This document shows, piece by piece, positions 1 through 12,058 of a stretch of 64,000 nucleotides of DNA. Origin of the DNA: Verpa conica (taxonomy: Eukaryota > Ascomycota > Pezizomycetes > Pezizales > Morchellaceae). The DNA lies in contig JAUFSD010000001.1 of NCBI GenBank assembly GCA_033030425.1, forward strand, positions 310,001-374,000. The letters are read 5' to 3'. A program made the translations under genes and the position numbers. Numbering within the stretch: the first letter of the stretch is position 1; each line of letters opens with the position of its first letter. Below the pieces are notes generated by a model. The model was not told where the DNA came from and did no database searches. It saw only the letters and a list, made by a program, of their open reading frames with translations.

Positions 1-561
1 ACGACAAAATCAGAAGGGACATTGTCGTTATGAGAATCGGCCCGAGTGACCAAAGTATGATTCACCAAATTCTCCAAGTAAACGCAGAGCTAACAGCCGG
101 TAGTACTCAACGCCATCCTCTCGTGCGCAAAACTCGTCGTCCAACTCTCTTCACGGGAAGGCTTCGAAGTAAAGGTCTCAGAAGCAATCCACAAAGGCAA
201 GCCCATCATCGCCACCCGCGCCGGCGGAATCCCACTCCAAGTCCAAAACGGCAAAAACGGCTTCCTTGTCGAAATTGGCGATTCAACTGCCGTTGCAAAT
301 CACCTTTTCAATCTCTACACAGACAAGAAATTGTATAATCGGTTGAGCGACTATGCGAAGACTAGTGTTAGTGACGAAGTTGGTACAGTTGGTAATGCGG
401 CTTGTTGGTTGTATTTGGCCGCCAAGTTGGCGAAGGGGGAGGAATTGAAGCCGAATGCGAAGTGGATTACGGATATGTACCGTGAGGATGCGGGGCAGAA
501 GTATGCCGATGGTGAGCCGAAGCTGCCGAGACTAGATTTGGATATTAAGGGACAGGCATGA
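1..561 (+). CDS. ccg-9: Trehalose phosphorylase/synthase (Ccg-9 type), C-terminal part
   Basis: This is the 3' end of a family GT4 glycosyltransferase of the fungal Ccg-9/trehalose phosphorylase type, which interconverts trehalose and glucose plus glucose-1-phosphate in the cytosol. The 5' part lies outside the window. Exons read 3-54 and 104-561. The 49-nt intron 55-103 starts GTATGA, has a GCTAAC branch site and ends GTAG; splicing restores the run SDQILNAILS. The fragment shows the family's donor-sugar region: EGFEVKVSEAIHKGKPIIAT, then RAGGIP and GKNGFLVE. The conserved tail with DEVGTVGNAA and the ending LPRLDLDIKGQA follows, with stop at 559-561. No frameshift or premature stop is seen in the spliced frame. 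The family assignment rests on recalled family motifs and the symbol follows the Neurospora name. Confidence 0.88.
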
Positions 562-1942
562 GTAGTACACTAGAGAAGTTATTTGATTGGTTATTCATTG
601 GTAGAGTATTATGGGACACGGTTTTTATTATTTCTTTTGTTGTCTAGTTCTGTAATTGTGATGATGGTTTTGTTTCTCCACTAAATCTTGATTTTCTATT
701 TTCTTTTTCTTCTTTTATCATTGGTATCTAGAAACTACTATCATGTTTTACTATATATGGCTGAAGGGTCAACTGGGGCAGCTAGTTTTGGTTAGCAACA
801 AAGTAGAGAAAGTTATTATTTTGGGGTTAAACTTACTCTAGCTACTTGCTACGCTGCGGTATCCTGCTGATTAAGATATTTCCCCGTAACTAATATTATA
901 ATACCTAGTGCAGCAGAGCCCATAGTATTCCCTACGTCTAGCTAAGTGGACACTGGCTAAGTGGACGCTGGAACACGTCTTTAATAAGGAATATGGGGCG
1001 CATGGCGCTAGAGCTGCCAGGCGCGTAAGTACCACACACACACAGCCACCTCCAATCCTTCATTATATGTGCTAACTGTATACAAGGTACGTATGTGCCA
1101 CCATATGACAGTTTTAAAATCCGGCACGGAATGCGAGTTTCCGGGACACAAAACCTATGATGAATTAGATGGGTCACGTTCGAAAGTTCTTTGAAGGACG
1201 TAGCACGGATATATACCGGATCAATCGATAACTACGTCGTACGACTGGGATAGCGTGGATCGTATCAGTGGTACTACAAACTCACATATATGAGAAGTGA
1301 CTGGTGGTGTATAATCCAAGAGGGATTCCGTTTATGGTGGATACGACAGAACTGAGGTCTGATGAACTTTCAGGTATGATATTAGAGATGGCGCGTATAT
1401 ACTCGTATTATTGGTCTTCTGGGCGGGTGGAGGGATGTGACGTTTAAGTCGCTGACTACCGGTACTACTGCTAATGGCTGGGTTTTACTCATTGAGGCGT
1501 GATTTTAAGTATACGTAGTAGTTAGAATGGATAGAAAAATCTTTGGTAAAATAAGTATTAGAATGGAAAACTCAGTATGTAGTAGGTTCGGCGGGAACCT
1601 TAGTATCTACTGATAAAAAAAAGGGTTTGGCTTAAATTTCCAGACACCTAAAAAGCGTTAGAGGGTCTTAATATCCTAGGAATAGCTCCTTGTAAGGACT
1701 CTAGGTTATAATAGGACCACAGTATCTAAATTTTGTTATTTTCTTTTAGATAAACCTTTACCCTAGACCTAGCTAGCGCCCCACTCAGACCTGCAGTATT
1801 TGAGCCATATCCTGAAAATTAATTATTCCATCTATTAAGCACTAGTTACATAGTTATCTTCTAGAAACATCTACCACCAAAATAAACTATTTACTCGAAA
1901 AGAAAAAACCCTAACTTACACCAACCAGCAGTGTAAATCTAC
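562..1942. other. Gene-free interval
   Basis: No coding sequence is supported here. It contains the 3' flank of the trehalose gene, a 15-bp unit repeated twice at 939-968 (CTAAGTGGACRCTGG), and a small hairpin GGTTC-GGCGG-GAACC near 1585-1599. The open frames present are short and have no recognisable domain. Confidence 0.6.
939..968. repeat. Two-copy 15-bp tandem repeat
   Basis: CTAAGTGGACACTGG is followed at once by CTAAGTGGACGCTGG, which differs by one transition. It is probably a local duplication with no evident role. Confidence 0.7.
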
Positions 1943-3772
1943 TCAACTACGTACTTTCCATCTCCAGACTAGACTCCTCCGCCCTCTTTTCTCTCCCATA
2001 CACCTTGGTCTGTGAGTTTTGAATTTTACGATGATCCAATCTGGAACACACCGGAACCAGATGGTGTATTTTTTGAACCGCCTTGTAGACTTCAAACCAT
2101 CCATCGCATCACTATAATTCTCCGTCCACAAATGACTCTGGGTGCACCATTCGGCAACAATATACATGAGCCCCAATCCCATCGCCGTACAGGAAAGTAT
2201 TGTGCCGGTTGACCAGTAGACCTCTATACCATGCTCTTTAAAATATGCGGATGTCTTGAAGTTGATATATCCTCCGCCACCGGCCCAGGAGCTAGACCAA
2301 CAAGAGCAAGTTTGATAGAGTCCAAAGGTTTGAGCCCCGATAATGTAGATAAGCCAAGCGGTGTTGGCTATTTCGATGAGGGTGAGGAAGTATCCGAGCC
2401 TTCTGCGTGTAGGAGTTCCAGTCGGAAAAATCCACCAGATCATTGACTCTGCTGTAAAATCGGTCATGGCAAGGATAAAAAATATTAGATATCCTCCACT
2501 ACGACAGCCCAATCCTACGGTTGGTGTAAAGTATGAGATAATAAAAGAGCCAAACACGGAGGAGCCCACTACCCAAATGGAACTCATTATCTGCCACAGC
2601 TCCCGAAAGTCGAACCAGATAAGGCCGCTAATGTTTTTTGGCCTTGAAGTTAACATAGCTCTCGCATGCGGGTGCGATAGCCAACCTCTACCGTGGCGAG
2701 CAGCGAAGTCGTCTTCGATTCCAACTAGGATAGGGTGGGCGACACCATAATGCCACCTAGATCTCGCCTGGCCACAAAACCCAGTAAAATATCCCCCTTC
2801 GGGAATTGGAATATCTCTCCATCTTCGGTTAGGGTCGTGGAGGAGTCCAAGTTGAACTGACTCAAGCAGGCGGTTCAGCTTCTGTCGGATTTCGTCGGCA
2901 GAACCCGGGCTACGGTCGGTTATACTGCTCAGGGTCAAAACCGGTAGCCACCCTAGTAGTAAACCTATTGCGAGGTTATGGGCGGTCGCGTTGACTCCGA
3001 GGCTACCGAAGGCTACTACCATCAGTGGAGTTCATCGGGCGAGCATAGTTGATAGCCTGAACGATAAGTCTTACTCTTCCCCGAGAAGTGCGTACATACC
3101 TGCATGTATTGAAATCGCCAACGATAGCATAAACCAAAGAGTTGATATGAAAATCGGCACAACCCCTCGCTTCCGACCACTCCGTAGCAACCCTGCTATT
3201 TTCGCCCGTCGTTGAACCAGATTTTTCCTTGGGTTTGGCAATGTTAGATCATTGTCAAACAAAGCTACTCGTAGGACCCGTTCCGCAGATATGCTGTCAA
3301 TCTGGGGGTTAAGGGCGTACTGATTCATGATACTTAGGATGTAGAGAGAGTCCCGTATCTGACTAAATTCGGAGGTGGAGTCGGGAAACGCGTTGTACTC
3401 AACAGCCATATCGGCCATTATCGCACATTTGCCAGTGATCTTAATATTCCAAAAGATGTAGGATAAGGAAGATATCGGTGAGCCAATCCATCGGCAAATT
3501 GCGAGGAAGGTTTTGAAGAACTGATTGCTTTCGAACGGTGCTTGAAGTATCAAACCAATGATCGGTAAGACCCAAGTCGTGATAGTATTCGCTGCTGTTG
3601 CCCAAGGGTACTTTTGGGCACCAGTCCCACAGAGCGTCCGGCAGCCTTGCTCGCTTATAAGATTCGGCCTGTCTGCGCCCCCAGGGAGACCCAGGATTGG
3701 TCCATTATAGCTATAAAGTGCAAGATTTGTTGCGTTCCCTTCGAAGGCGATACGACAAGCGGTGAAGTTCAT
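1943..3772 (-). CDS. Conserved fungal multi-pass membrane protein, function unknown
   Basis: Two exons, 3772-3075 and 3002-1943, give a protein of about 585 residues. The 72-nt intron 3074-3003 starts GTAAGA and ends TTCGGTAG, joining MYALLGE to DLGVNATAHNLA in frame. The protein resembles a widespread ascomycete family of integral membrane proteins without an assigned function; this is from recalled family pattern. Visible hallmarks are an N-terminal NFTACR and SYNGPILGLPG segment, a Cys-rich GCRTLCGTG motif, and hydrophobic spans around TTWVLPIIGLILQAPFESN, VVPIFISTLWFMLSLAISI and LAIGLLLGWLPVLTL. Later come GQARSRWHYGVAHP and ISYFTPTVGLGCRSGGYL. Hydrophobic segments run to the basic C-terminus. 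The start ATG is the first in frame and gives the conserved N-terminus. A tandem CACGTG array lies just upstream. The gene appears intact. Confidence 0.85.
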
Positions 3773-3807
3773 TGTGAAACCAAAAATTAGGTCCTCATGT
3801 GCATGTG

Positions 3808-3819
3808 CACGTGCACGTG
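3808..3819. promoter_or_regulatory. Two abutting CACGTG boxes upstream of the membrane-protein gene
   Basis: CACGTGCACGTG lies 36-47 bp upstream of the start codon of the minus-strand gene at 3772, inside a longer alternating purine-pyrimidine stretch. CACGTG is the core site of bHLH factors of the Pho4/Cbf1 type. Regulatory use is inference; the sequence could also be a simple GT/CA repeat. Confidence 0.4.
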
Positions 3820-4432
3820 TAGATATACGATAGCCGATTTTTCGTCAATATAATTGAGGGTCGACTCTCGCCATTGAAGAACGTTTTCATAAATAGGATA
3901 GACCCTTCTTATACCCCATTATATTAGTCTACTGTCTCATTAGGCGGGAGCTCTGGGTACCTTTTGCACGCGTAAGCTAGCTCTGGTCCAAGGCTGATAG
4001 GTACACGCTGGCTTATCTGGGACGGAAGCAGGTTGATATATAAGAGTCACGGCTTAGGGATCCACATATATTTTACCCCTTTTATTCTTCGAGGGATCCA
4101 CGTACATATATATTGCCCTATAGCCCAAAGTGGTATATCACCTAAAAAGAAAAGAGAATATTCAGCCTTGTCCGGATCATCACTGCACAACATGCCCCAC
4201 GTAACTCTCAAATTTCAACAACCTCTGTCAACTGATCTCGAACCAAGGTTGGATGCCTTCGAACAGCATGGGATGGCGCTGTCTCAGTACTCGAATGGGT
4301 CCAAGAAAAAAAGCCGCCTTGCATATTCCGAGACACCAACCAAAATCCAGCATTTATAGAGTTAACATCGGATCCAAGCTGGCGGGAATTTGCCTAAATC
4401 GAGAGACATACCCACAATACCCCGCTTTGCTT

Positions 4433-4466
4433 CGAGATAGGAGTGGGCCTCGAGATAGGAGTGGCT
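4433..4466. repeat. 18-bp tandem duplication
   Basis: The unit CGAGATAGGAGTGGGCCT is followed by a second, slightly shorter copy. No associated gene. Confidence 0.7.
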
Positions 4467-7021
4467 TTGGTGTACGACCGAGACGTAAGTATCTAGCTCT
4501 CGGGCTGGAGGTGTGGGATCTATCTGATCACGGATTTTTATTATGTATCAGCACCCGGCTTTTGGACCCACCAGGAATATGATATTACAATTAACCCCTG
4601 AACGTGGACTTTGACAGCTCCTTGAGGGCTCTGATTTACCGACCCTACAGTATCATTCATGTCAGGGCCCCATCGTAGCCTTGGTATTTCGGTGTTTATT
4701 AATATTTGTAGTGGGTGGGTTTCAGCCGCGGATGATGCAGTCCCAGAAAAAAATTTCGCCATTGCGATAATCCGCCGTCCATGGTTGCAGTTTTACGATT
4801 GCTGCTTAATAAACTTTTAACTTGCAACACGACACCCAAACCAGAGTTAGGGAAGTCCGCCTTGCAGTATTGAATAATAGCGTACTTATTTATGCCCCGG
4901 CATCTGCATGGCACCGTTCATGTTGGGGGGCTTAGCGCCATAGCAGTACGTTGACTTGAATACCTAAGTAGATTATTAATTAATAATGACCTGACAACCT
5001 CGTAAAGAATTTGTCAACTCTGTGTGGCAGCCTATACTTCTCGAATAATGTCACATGACCAGCTTTGTTTCCAACACAGATAAGTATTCTGCTCATGCAG
5101 AGAAGGCCCTAACCACCTGGCCGGTTAATGGGTGGTGTAACCTCTCCAAAGGCAAATTCGGCAACCGAGGACATGAGCGCCCTAGTGGGTTTTACCATAA
5201 TTGCAATCAAGACCAATTTACGGCAAATTGTCTAAAAATGAAAACTTTAGGCACTATTTTCTCGAATATAGCCTTGAAGGGTCCATTGATGCGACTGATG
5301 ATATTTTGTATTGTGTCAGTTTCTTTTGGTGTCATTCCTAACTATGATGACAGGGCTTTCAAACCTTTAGTAAAGTAAGGACGTTGTCCTCGAGGAGCAA
5401 GAGACACTCATTATGTGAAATCTTCACGCTAAAACCAGCCAGTTTTACAGAAAACCAAAGAGTCAGCCTCGCAGAGCACAAGCATCGTTCCCTCTAAAGA
5501 CCTCGAAGGATGCTCGAAACTATGGAATCCGCTAAGTTGTAGATGGCTCGCCTGATTGAACCTCTGGTCGGTAGGGAACATAGAACTCGAGGGGGGCGTT
5601 GCGACGCAGTGTTAAGAAAGAGAATCTTGTGAATTAGGATTTAACGGCTATAAACATGATCCCTCACTTAATAGAGGTCGGAAATCGCTTAAAAAGCAGT
5701 TATATTCGCACTTTGTGTATACTATTACATGCAGGTCGACGGGACTGTTAGCTTGCCAAGAAACCTTATTTGCACATGGAAAATAGCATTTACGCCACGT
5801 TATCACTACATATGAAGCGGCAAATCCAAAAACAAAGAGCTCGCCTTCTGAAATCTTCTTAAATACATTCCTGTCCTCTCTATCATGAGAGAAGGGGGAG
5901 AACTTCTGAGCCAATTCCCTCGTACTCAGCCACAAGAGTGGGGGCTGGTGGCGGTAAGAGTGGTGTTAAACGCGGCACCAGTTTATAAGACGTTCGTAAC
6001 TAAACCCTCACAACCACCTTACTACACCGTATTTAGCAAACCTTAGTATAGGCCACTAAGTCGAGCTATGATATACCTCTTAAAGAAATTTCCCCCTAGT
6101 TTTTGGTCCAACTAGAATCTTAAAGGTCAGTTGTACTGTTCCAGCGGTATTAGTGGGATATGAAGAGTATCAGAGGTAACAATGAGACCAACGTTCCTAA
6201 TAAGACAGTAGGCCTCGTCTCAATAGTGGCGACATCTCACAATAGTAGGTTCATTCTCTAATTACCATTTATCACTATCCCACTAATAGTAACTATAGGC
6301 GAACCTGTAAGAGTAGGGTCAGGATCACAACTTATGGAAAGTTAATAAGAATGGGCCTTCTACCCAAGCCCGGGACTATGTCGGCTAAATAAAGTACAGT
6401 GGGGCTCTTTCGGGTGCTTATTTTAAGAATATTCTTATAGAGATCTTTCCTTATACTGGCCTTCCTTTTCAGGCTTCATTACGTTATGTTAGAGATAGTG
6501 TTGATTACGAAGATGTATGTTCTACCCGGTAGTTTCTTTACATACGCAGCCCCTCTACCACCAAGCCCAATGAGTTCAACGAACGAATCGATTGGACCCC
6601 GCATTCACACGTATTAATCACTATCCTAGACACTAGTAACCCGTAGAAGCTAACCACTAAACATCTGTACCCTTGCCAGCCGGGCTAACGCCATGTGAGG
6701 TTGACGGGGCCAGGGTTTTCTTAGCCATGTGCATATGAACCAGTGTCTTGATAGGCCATTATACCTCTATAGCCCTTATCTACTGTCTTTTTTTCCTCGG
6801 GTCAGCAGGATATTTATTTAGTCAACCCCAGCGTATCACTTATTATAGCGCTTACTCAACAAGCTATGGGCACTAAAATCCAGATCTGAGTCAAGATCTA
6901 CCACCTACAACCAATAAAATAACAAATATCAACAGATGCAAGATCGTAGCCAACACAGGTGCCGAAATCATGTTGACTAATCGGAAATGTTACTTTTTTC
7001 CCCCCCTTCCTCCCTCGGCCC

Positions 7022-7031
7022 TTTATATAAC
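7022..7031 (+). promoter_or_regulatory. TATA box of the P450 gene
   Basis: TTTATATAAC lies about 80 bp upstream of the P450 start codon and is preceded by a pyrimidine-rich run. Position and sequence fit a fungal core promoter; transcription start is not shown. Confidence 0.45.
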
Positions 7032-7108
7032 CACAATTCCTCAGCGTTGTCACTATTGTATTTCCACCGAGGGCCCAAATCTCCCTAGACCAGCTCAATT
7101 CACCATCA

Positions 7109-8966
7109 ATGGCGTTACTCACCTTATTAGCACTCCCCATAATCTACTACATAGGCCTAATAATCTACCGCCTCTACTTCCACCCTCTCAGACACATTCC
7201 CGGCCCACGACTAGCCGCGGCAAGTAGCTGGTACGAATTCTACTTCGATGTCATACTCGACGGCGACCTGGTCTTCCAGCTAGGAAGACTACACGCCCAA
7301 TACGGACCCATTATCCGAATCTCACCGCGCGAAGTCCACGTAAACGACCTAAGCATCTACCACGAGTACTCCCCCCTTCTAATATAAAAAGCAACACCTA
7401 CTAACAACCACAGTATATATAAACAAAACACAACATATCTAAAAGATGGTCAATTCTACCATGCAATGACTCAGCCATCATCCATGATCTCAATGATAGA
7501 CCCTGCAGAACATAGGCAGCGCAGAGAGGTTTTTAGTCCGTTTTTTTCAAAGCGGGCTGTGTATGCGCTAGATGAGTTTCTGCAGGATAAGGTGGACAAG
7601 TTTTGTCTAAGGCTTGGAGAGTTTGGTGGAGCCATCATGCTTGGTGATGGGTTCCATTGCTTAACGGTAAAAAAAAAACCCAATAATCGTTTCTTTCTAG
7701 AGGGGGGGATGGAATAGTGTGACTAATGTGTTAGGACGGTGTGAACAGGTTGATGTTATTTCCGAGTACTTATTTGGGACGTCGTTCAACATGTTGGATG
7801 AGCCGAAGTTCAATGGGGAACATGTGCGGAATATGGAGAAGCTTACGCAGGGATTACCATTGATTAAGCATTTCCCGGTACTGAAAGATGTTGCGCTATT
7901 GTTGCCGGATTCCTGGGCTGCGAAGGTTGCGCCGGGGTTCGTGAAAATGTTCAAGGTATTACAAAGATGCAGTCAGGGTGGTGGTGGTTGTAATTAAATA
8001 CTGATTTTATCCGGGTGGGGAAGATCTCAGAGAAGATTGTTAGGAACCTTACGCTCTCGGAGCCGGAAGTCAATATACAGAAGGCCGATGATGGTGTTGA
8101 TAAGGTTCCATTGAGCGAGGACGATGACGGGGTGGTTCAGTTGAGGTATAAGACGATATATGATGCTCTCTTGGATAAGAATGGTCTTGCTGCTAAAGGG
8201 AAGAGAGTCCTGAGTGAGCGGGAACTTATCGAGGAGTCGATCATCTTCTTGAGTGCAGGGACAGACACAGTTGGGTTATCGTTGATATTTGCCGTATTCA
8301 ACATCTTGCATAACCCCGAGATAAAGGAAAAACTCGTGCGTGAGTTGATGGAATTTAAAGAGCGCTGTGGTAGTCGGACACCAGCATTGAAGGACTTGGA
8401 ACAACTGCCATATCTAGTGCGTGATAAAGATAAAATCTCGATCCCTTGCGCTGAGTTATTAACCTGAGTGAACTACCCTAGACAGGAGTAGTCAAAGAAG
8501 GAGTCCGCTATAGTCAAGGGATCCCCGGGAAGCTCCCGCGAGTGGTACCACCCACTGGCGCTCGTGTCGGCGATGTGTATCTACCACCAGGCACCGTCAT
8601 CGGAATGAGTAACTACTATATTAGCATCAATCCCGAGTTCTATCCTGAACCATTGAAGTTCTGGCCCGAGAGATGGGCGTTGTGCCCTCCTCCCGAGAAG
8701 TGGTATGTGCCTTTTTCGAAGGGCAGTAGGAGTTGTATTGGCATGAAGTGAGTATTATCCACGATCCGAGGGGTTCTAGAAGGGATGTTAATGGTACCTG
8801 GGTAAATAGTCTTGCATGGGCAGAGATGTATATCACGTTAGCAGCGCTGTTTACGAGGTTTGATTTGGAATTGTATATGACTAGTCCCAAGGATATGGAA
8901 TGGAGGGATTATGGGATTCCGTTTACGAAGGGTCACTTGAAGGTTATCGCTACACCGAAGAAGTAA
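7109..8966 (+). CDS. Cytochrome P450 monooxygenase
   Basis: Six exons (7109-7365, 7414-7666, 7749-7955, 8024-8416, 8482-8747, 8810-8966) give exactly 511 codons including the stop, a normal length of 510 residues. Introns are 48, 82, 68, 65 and 62 nt. The protein has an N-terminal membrane anchor (LLTLLALPIIYYIGLIIYRL), a proline-rich HIPGPR hinge, the I-helix oxygen-activation motif AGTDT (317-321), ExxR as EGVR (376-379), PERW (432-435), and the haem loop FSKGSRSCIG with ligand Cys455. It therefore should be an ER-anchored haem monooxygenase. The sequence around KDGQFYHAM and SPFFSKRAV resembles fungal P450s often annotated as trichodiene-oxygenase-like; the substrate cannot be told. It has no secondary-metabolite backbone gene beside it. 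The intron ending at 8023 is the least certain boundary. Confidence 0.92.
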
Positions 8967-9201
8967 TTTATTGTGGGGGCGGAACTAGGGATGTGTGTGC
9001 CAATGTATTATAATTCAAACTATATACAGGGTATTCTTATAGTAATTAGTTAGCAGCTAATACATTATAATACTAAATTATATAGACCTACTACTGATAG
9101 TAAGGAATTATTAGCCTCCAAACAACCCACCCTACCAGCGATCGACACCCCACCCACACAGCAACACCACACCCAACCCACCCCGCCATGCCCACCCAAC
9201 A

Positions 9202-10251
9202 ATGCCAGTCCTCCGCCTACTCCCCCTCCTCCGCCCCCGCACCCACCGCCACTTCCACACCACGCCCGCCCCCCGCATTCTCGAGAGCACCCTAACCGCA
9301 ACCCACACCCTCTTCACCACCCTCCACACCACCACCGCCCTCTCCTGGAGCACGCTCATCCCACTGACAGCCATTCTCCTCCGCGCAGCCATCACCACCC
9401 CCACCACCATCTACTCACGCCGCACCGCACTCAAAGCCCTCTCCCTGCAGCCCCTCATCTCAGCCTGGCAGCACCCACTCTCCCGCGCCGCCAAACAAAC
9501 CACCACAACCCCACAAGAATGGGAATCCAAAACCCGCACCTCCGTCCGAAAGAAACGCGCCGAGATCCTCCGCCGCCATAACTGCCAGCGCTGGAAATCA
9601 TTCGCTCCCCCGTTCCTGCAGCTCCCGGTGTGGATCGTGGCGTCGGTGACGTTGCGTGGGATGAGTGGTCGCGAAGGTGCGCCGGGCTGGTTACGTAGGT
9701 GGTGGTGGAATGGAACTGAGGCGGGTGTAGTGGAGGGGGGAGGAGGAGGAGGAGGTGAGGTGGTGGTGGTGGAAAAACTCATACCCATTGAACCATCATT
9801 CGCAAACGAAGGTGCTCTTTGGTTCCAAAATCTATTACTTGCGGATCCGGAGATGATTCTACCATTATCGTTCTCACTCCTTATGACTGCAAATATATTT
9901 GTTCATACACCCCTCTCTTTCTCTACTAGAACTCTCTGGCTAATATACCTAGATGCAATCTCGTGCACATCCGCCTACAACTCGTAATCAGCGTATATTC
10001 ACAAGGTCACTAATGCTCATCCCTGCTGCCGCGTTTCCGATGATTATCAATATGCCTGCTGTATATCCCCCCCCGCCCCTTACGTAGCACAGAGAGCTCT
10101 CGGCTGATGTATATAGGCATTGACGCTCTACTGGGCTACATCGGGTGCATACTCGCTTGTGCAGAATATAATCCTGTACAAGACTATGCCGAAGCCTGAG
10201 GATGTGAAGCCATGTAAAGTTAAAGATCCTTACAAGATCCCGGAGATATGA
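9202..10251 (+). CDS. COX18: Mitochondrial inner-membrane insertase COX18 (Oxa1/YidC family)
   Basis: Three exons, 9202-9900, 9953-10060 and 10117-10251, give 313 residues. COX18 inserts the C-terminal domain of cytochrome oxidase subunit 2, which holds the CuA site, into the inner membrane. The N-terminus is Arg-rich with HFHTTPAPR, as expected for a mitochondrial presequence. The family pattern TATHTLFTTLHTTTALSW, then IPLTAILLR, KKRAEILRR, LPVWIVASVTLR and NEGALWFQNLL is visible. The last exon restores MPAALTLYWATSGAYSLVQ and a basic tail YKTMPKPEDVKPC. Splicing is needed, because read without introns the frame stops at 9987. The first intron uses an unusual GTTCAT donor but has a GGCTAATAT branch region and CCTAG end; the second starts GTATAT. 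A Gly/Glu/Val low-complexity insert lies before VEKLIPIEPS. The gene begins 235 bp after the P450 stop. Confidence 0.88.
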
Positions 10252-10579
10252 GAGGAGTGGGGCTTGTAGATATAGCTATAGCAAGTAAGGGGTTTTTATA
10301 TATATATAGATGCAGTTACGGGTACATATCATAGGGAAGATTGTGATTTTAGATGATTCTCCGGGGGAGCAACCCTAACCCAGATCTATAATTCATACCC
10401 ACCCACCCATGCACGAGTAGTGAGATCCTTATGCAGATCGTGTGGGGGCGTAGATGCGACATTAGACTACTAGTAGACGTCAAGCTCTCCATTAATCGTA
10501 TAATTTGTGCTAATCCCAGGTATCAAACGCTTCAAGAGAAAAAGAAAGAAAAAAAAACAACGCCATCCCAATGCAATAT
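10252..10579. other. Convergent intergenic space between COX18 and the FAD oxidoreductase
   Basis: This is 328 bp of shared 3' flank with AT-rich stretches and an AAAAAGAAAGAAAAAAAA run near 10540-10558. No gene or repeat is seen. Confidence 0.6.
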
Positions 10580-11983
10580 CTACCAAGGCACCTCGACGTC
10601 GAAATCCCTCGCAACCCTCATAGCACTAACTACACACCCCTCCAACAGGACCATTCCATCCCACGCCCACCCACCCACAACCCAGACACCCCCCTCTCCA
10701 TCCCTGTCCACAAGACCCTGCACCACCTCCCGGGACTCACAGTTACGGAGTACTCTCGTGAACTTTGTCCCACCGAGGACCTTCTCCGACGGGACCTCCT
10801 TATGGGGCTGCGTTGTGACTATCACACCAGGAGAATACAAATGCGACGCCTGAGTCTGGGTCCCTCCCTTAAGGCGTCTAGTATTAAGATGTATAAGCTC
10901 TGCGCCGGATGCACCCAACAGCCTCTCCGCAGCCTTGACCTCCCCCCCACCCATCAACGGCGCCTTCTCGTTCTGCGCCACCACTCCCGGGAACAAATCA
11001 CCCAGTACACTACTATCAGTATGCACTACCACCTCCACCTCACAGCATGGAACCCTCGCCATCTGTTTCCCCAACGGCCTATAGATCTTCCCAACAACCC
11101 TCGGATTCACCGCCAACACAACCCTATCGAATATATCCTCACCGCCGTCCCACTTCACCACAACCCCACCACCACCGCTACTCTCGACACCCAAAACCTG
11201 CCGATTGAAGTAGATCTTCACACCCTCCAGTAGGCGCTCTTGAACCTGCGCAACCCCACCATTCACTACATAGTGCGGCTGCGCATAGACTGCCTTCCGG
11301 TATGTGACGAGGTCGGCGGCCGGGAAGTCGAGCATCGCATCGTGGGGACAAGTTGCGACGGCCGAGAACAGCGGTAGTAAGTAAGAGCGAGTGACCCAAT
11401 CAGGGAGCCTCACACGTCTCAGGTAGCACCGCAGGCTCTCGCCGGGTGCGGGAGAGACAAGGAATACACATAGTGTAAAGTAGACGTACACTACATATAA
11501 GAGAGCGAGTTGTAGGATGTGGGTGGTCCAGCTGATGTGTGTGGGTTTGGGTGGGAAGCGGTGCATGTTGGAGGGGTGCATGTGGTGTGTGGTGGTTGTG
11601 CTGAAGGTGTAGAGGAAGGATTGGCGGCGGTAGGGGATCCCGAGGTGGGTGTAGAGGGATATGAGGGATGTGTAGAAGCCGCCGGCGAAGGCGCGCATGG
11701 GAACGTCGAGACGCATCGGGGGTGAGGAGGGTGGTGTGACGGTTGTTGATGCTGCATCGAGGGACGGGGAGGGGCCCTGGTGGGAGGGGTATTTTGTTAG
11801 ATTTGGTGAGGGGTTAATTGGGTGGGAGGGTTAACTTACTGTCTCGAATATCTCGACTTCATATCGTTTCTTGGTGTCACGGGCGAGGAGGTAGGCGGTT
11901 GTTAGTCCAGCTAAGCCAGAGCCCACGACAGCAACTCTAATCTTCTTTTCCTCCTGCATTTCTGGGATATCCCTATCTTGCAT
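10580..11983 (-). CDS. FAD/NAD(P)-binding oxidoreductase, amine-oxidase-like
   Basis: Two exons, 11983-11840 and 11776-10580, with a 63-nt intron (GTAAGT...CACCAG), give 446 residues. The first exon encodes a classic dinucleotide-binding fold: VAVVGSGLAGLTTAYLLARD (residues 17-36) followed by the acidic strand end EVEIFE. Next come the motif RLDVPMRAFAGGFY, a hydrophobic stretch (HILQLALLYVVYVYFTLCVF) and the C-terminal GGWAWDGMVLLEGCVVSAM, which looks like the FAD-closing segment. It matches the flavin amine-oxidase-like group annotated as predicted NAD/FAD-binding proteins; the substrate is unknown. The start at 11983 precedes the Rossmann motif, and an in-frame Met also occurs at residue 9. 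The gene converges on COX18. Its coding sequence is GC-rich, so several open frames overlap it on both strands. Confidence 0.85.
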
Positions 11984-12046
11984 TATATCCAGTGTATAGA
12001 AAAAGGGAAGTGAAGGGGTTTGTAATAGAAGAACGCGGCCAGAAGA

Positions 12047-12058
12047 GTTTTATATAGT
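12047..12058 (-). promoter_or_regulatory. TATA box of the FAD oxidoreductase gene
   Basis: On the minus strand the sequence reads ACTATATAAAAC, about 65-75 bp upstream of the start codon at 11983. Position and sequence fit a core promoter. Confidence 0.4.

Larger units (their letters stand above)
3773..7108. other. Gene-free interval
   Basis: No supported gene. Besides the E-box pair and the P450 TATA box, it holds an 18-bp two-copy tandem repeat at 4433-4466 and a weak inverted pair around ATTAGTGGGATA (about 6147 and 6277) that may be a worn inverted-repeat element. The open frames are short, overlap in several frames and carry no recognised domain. Confidence 0.55.
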
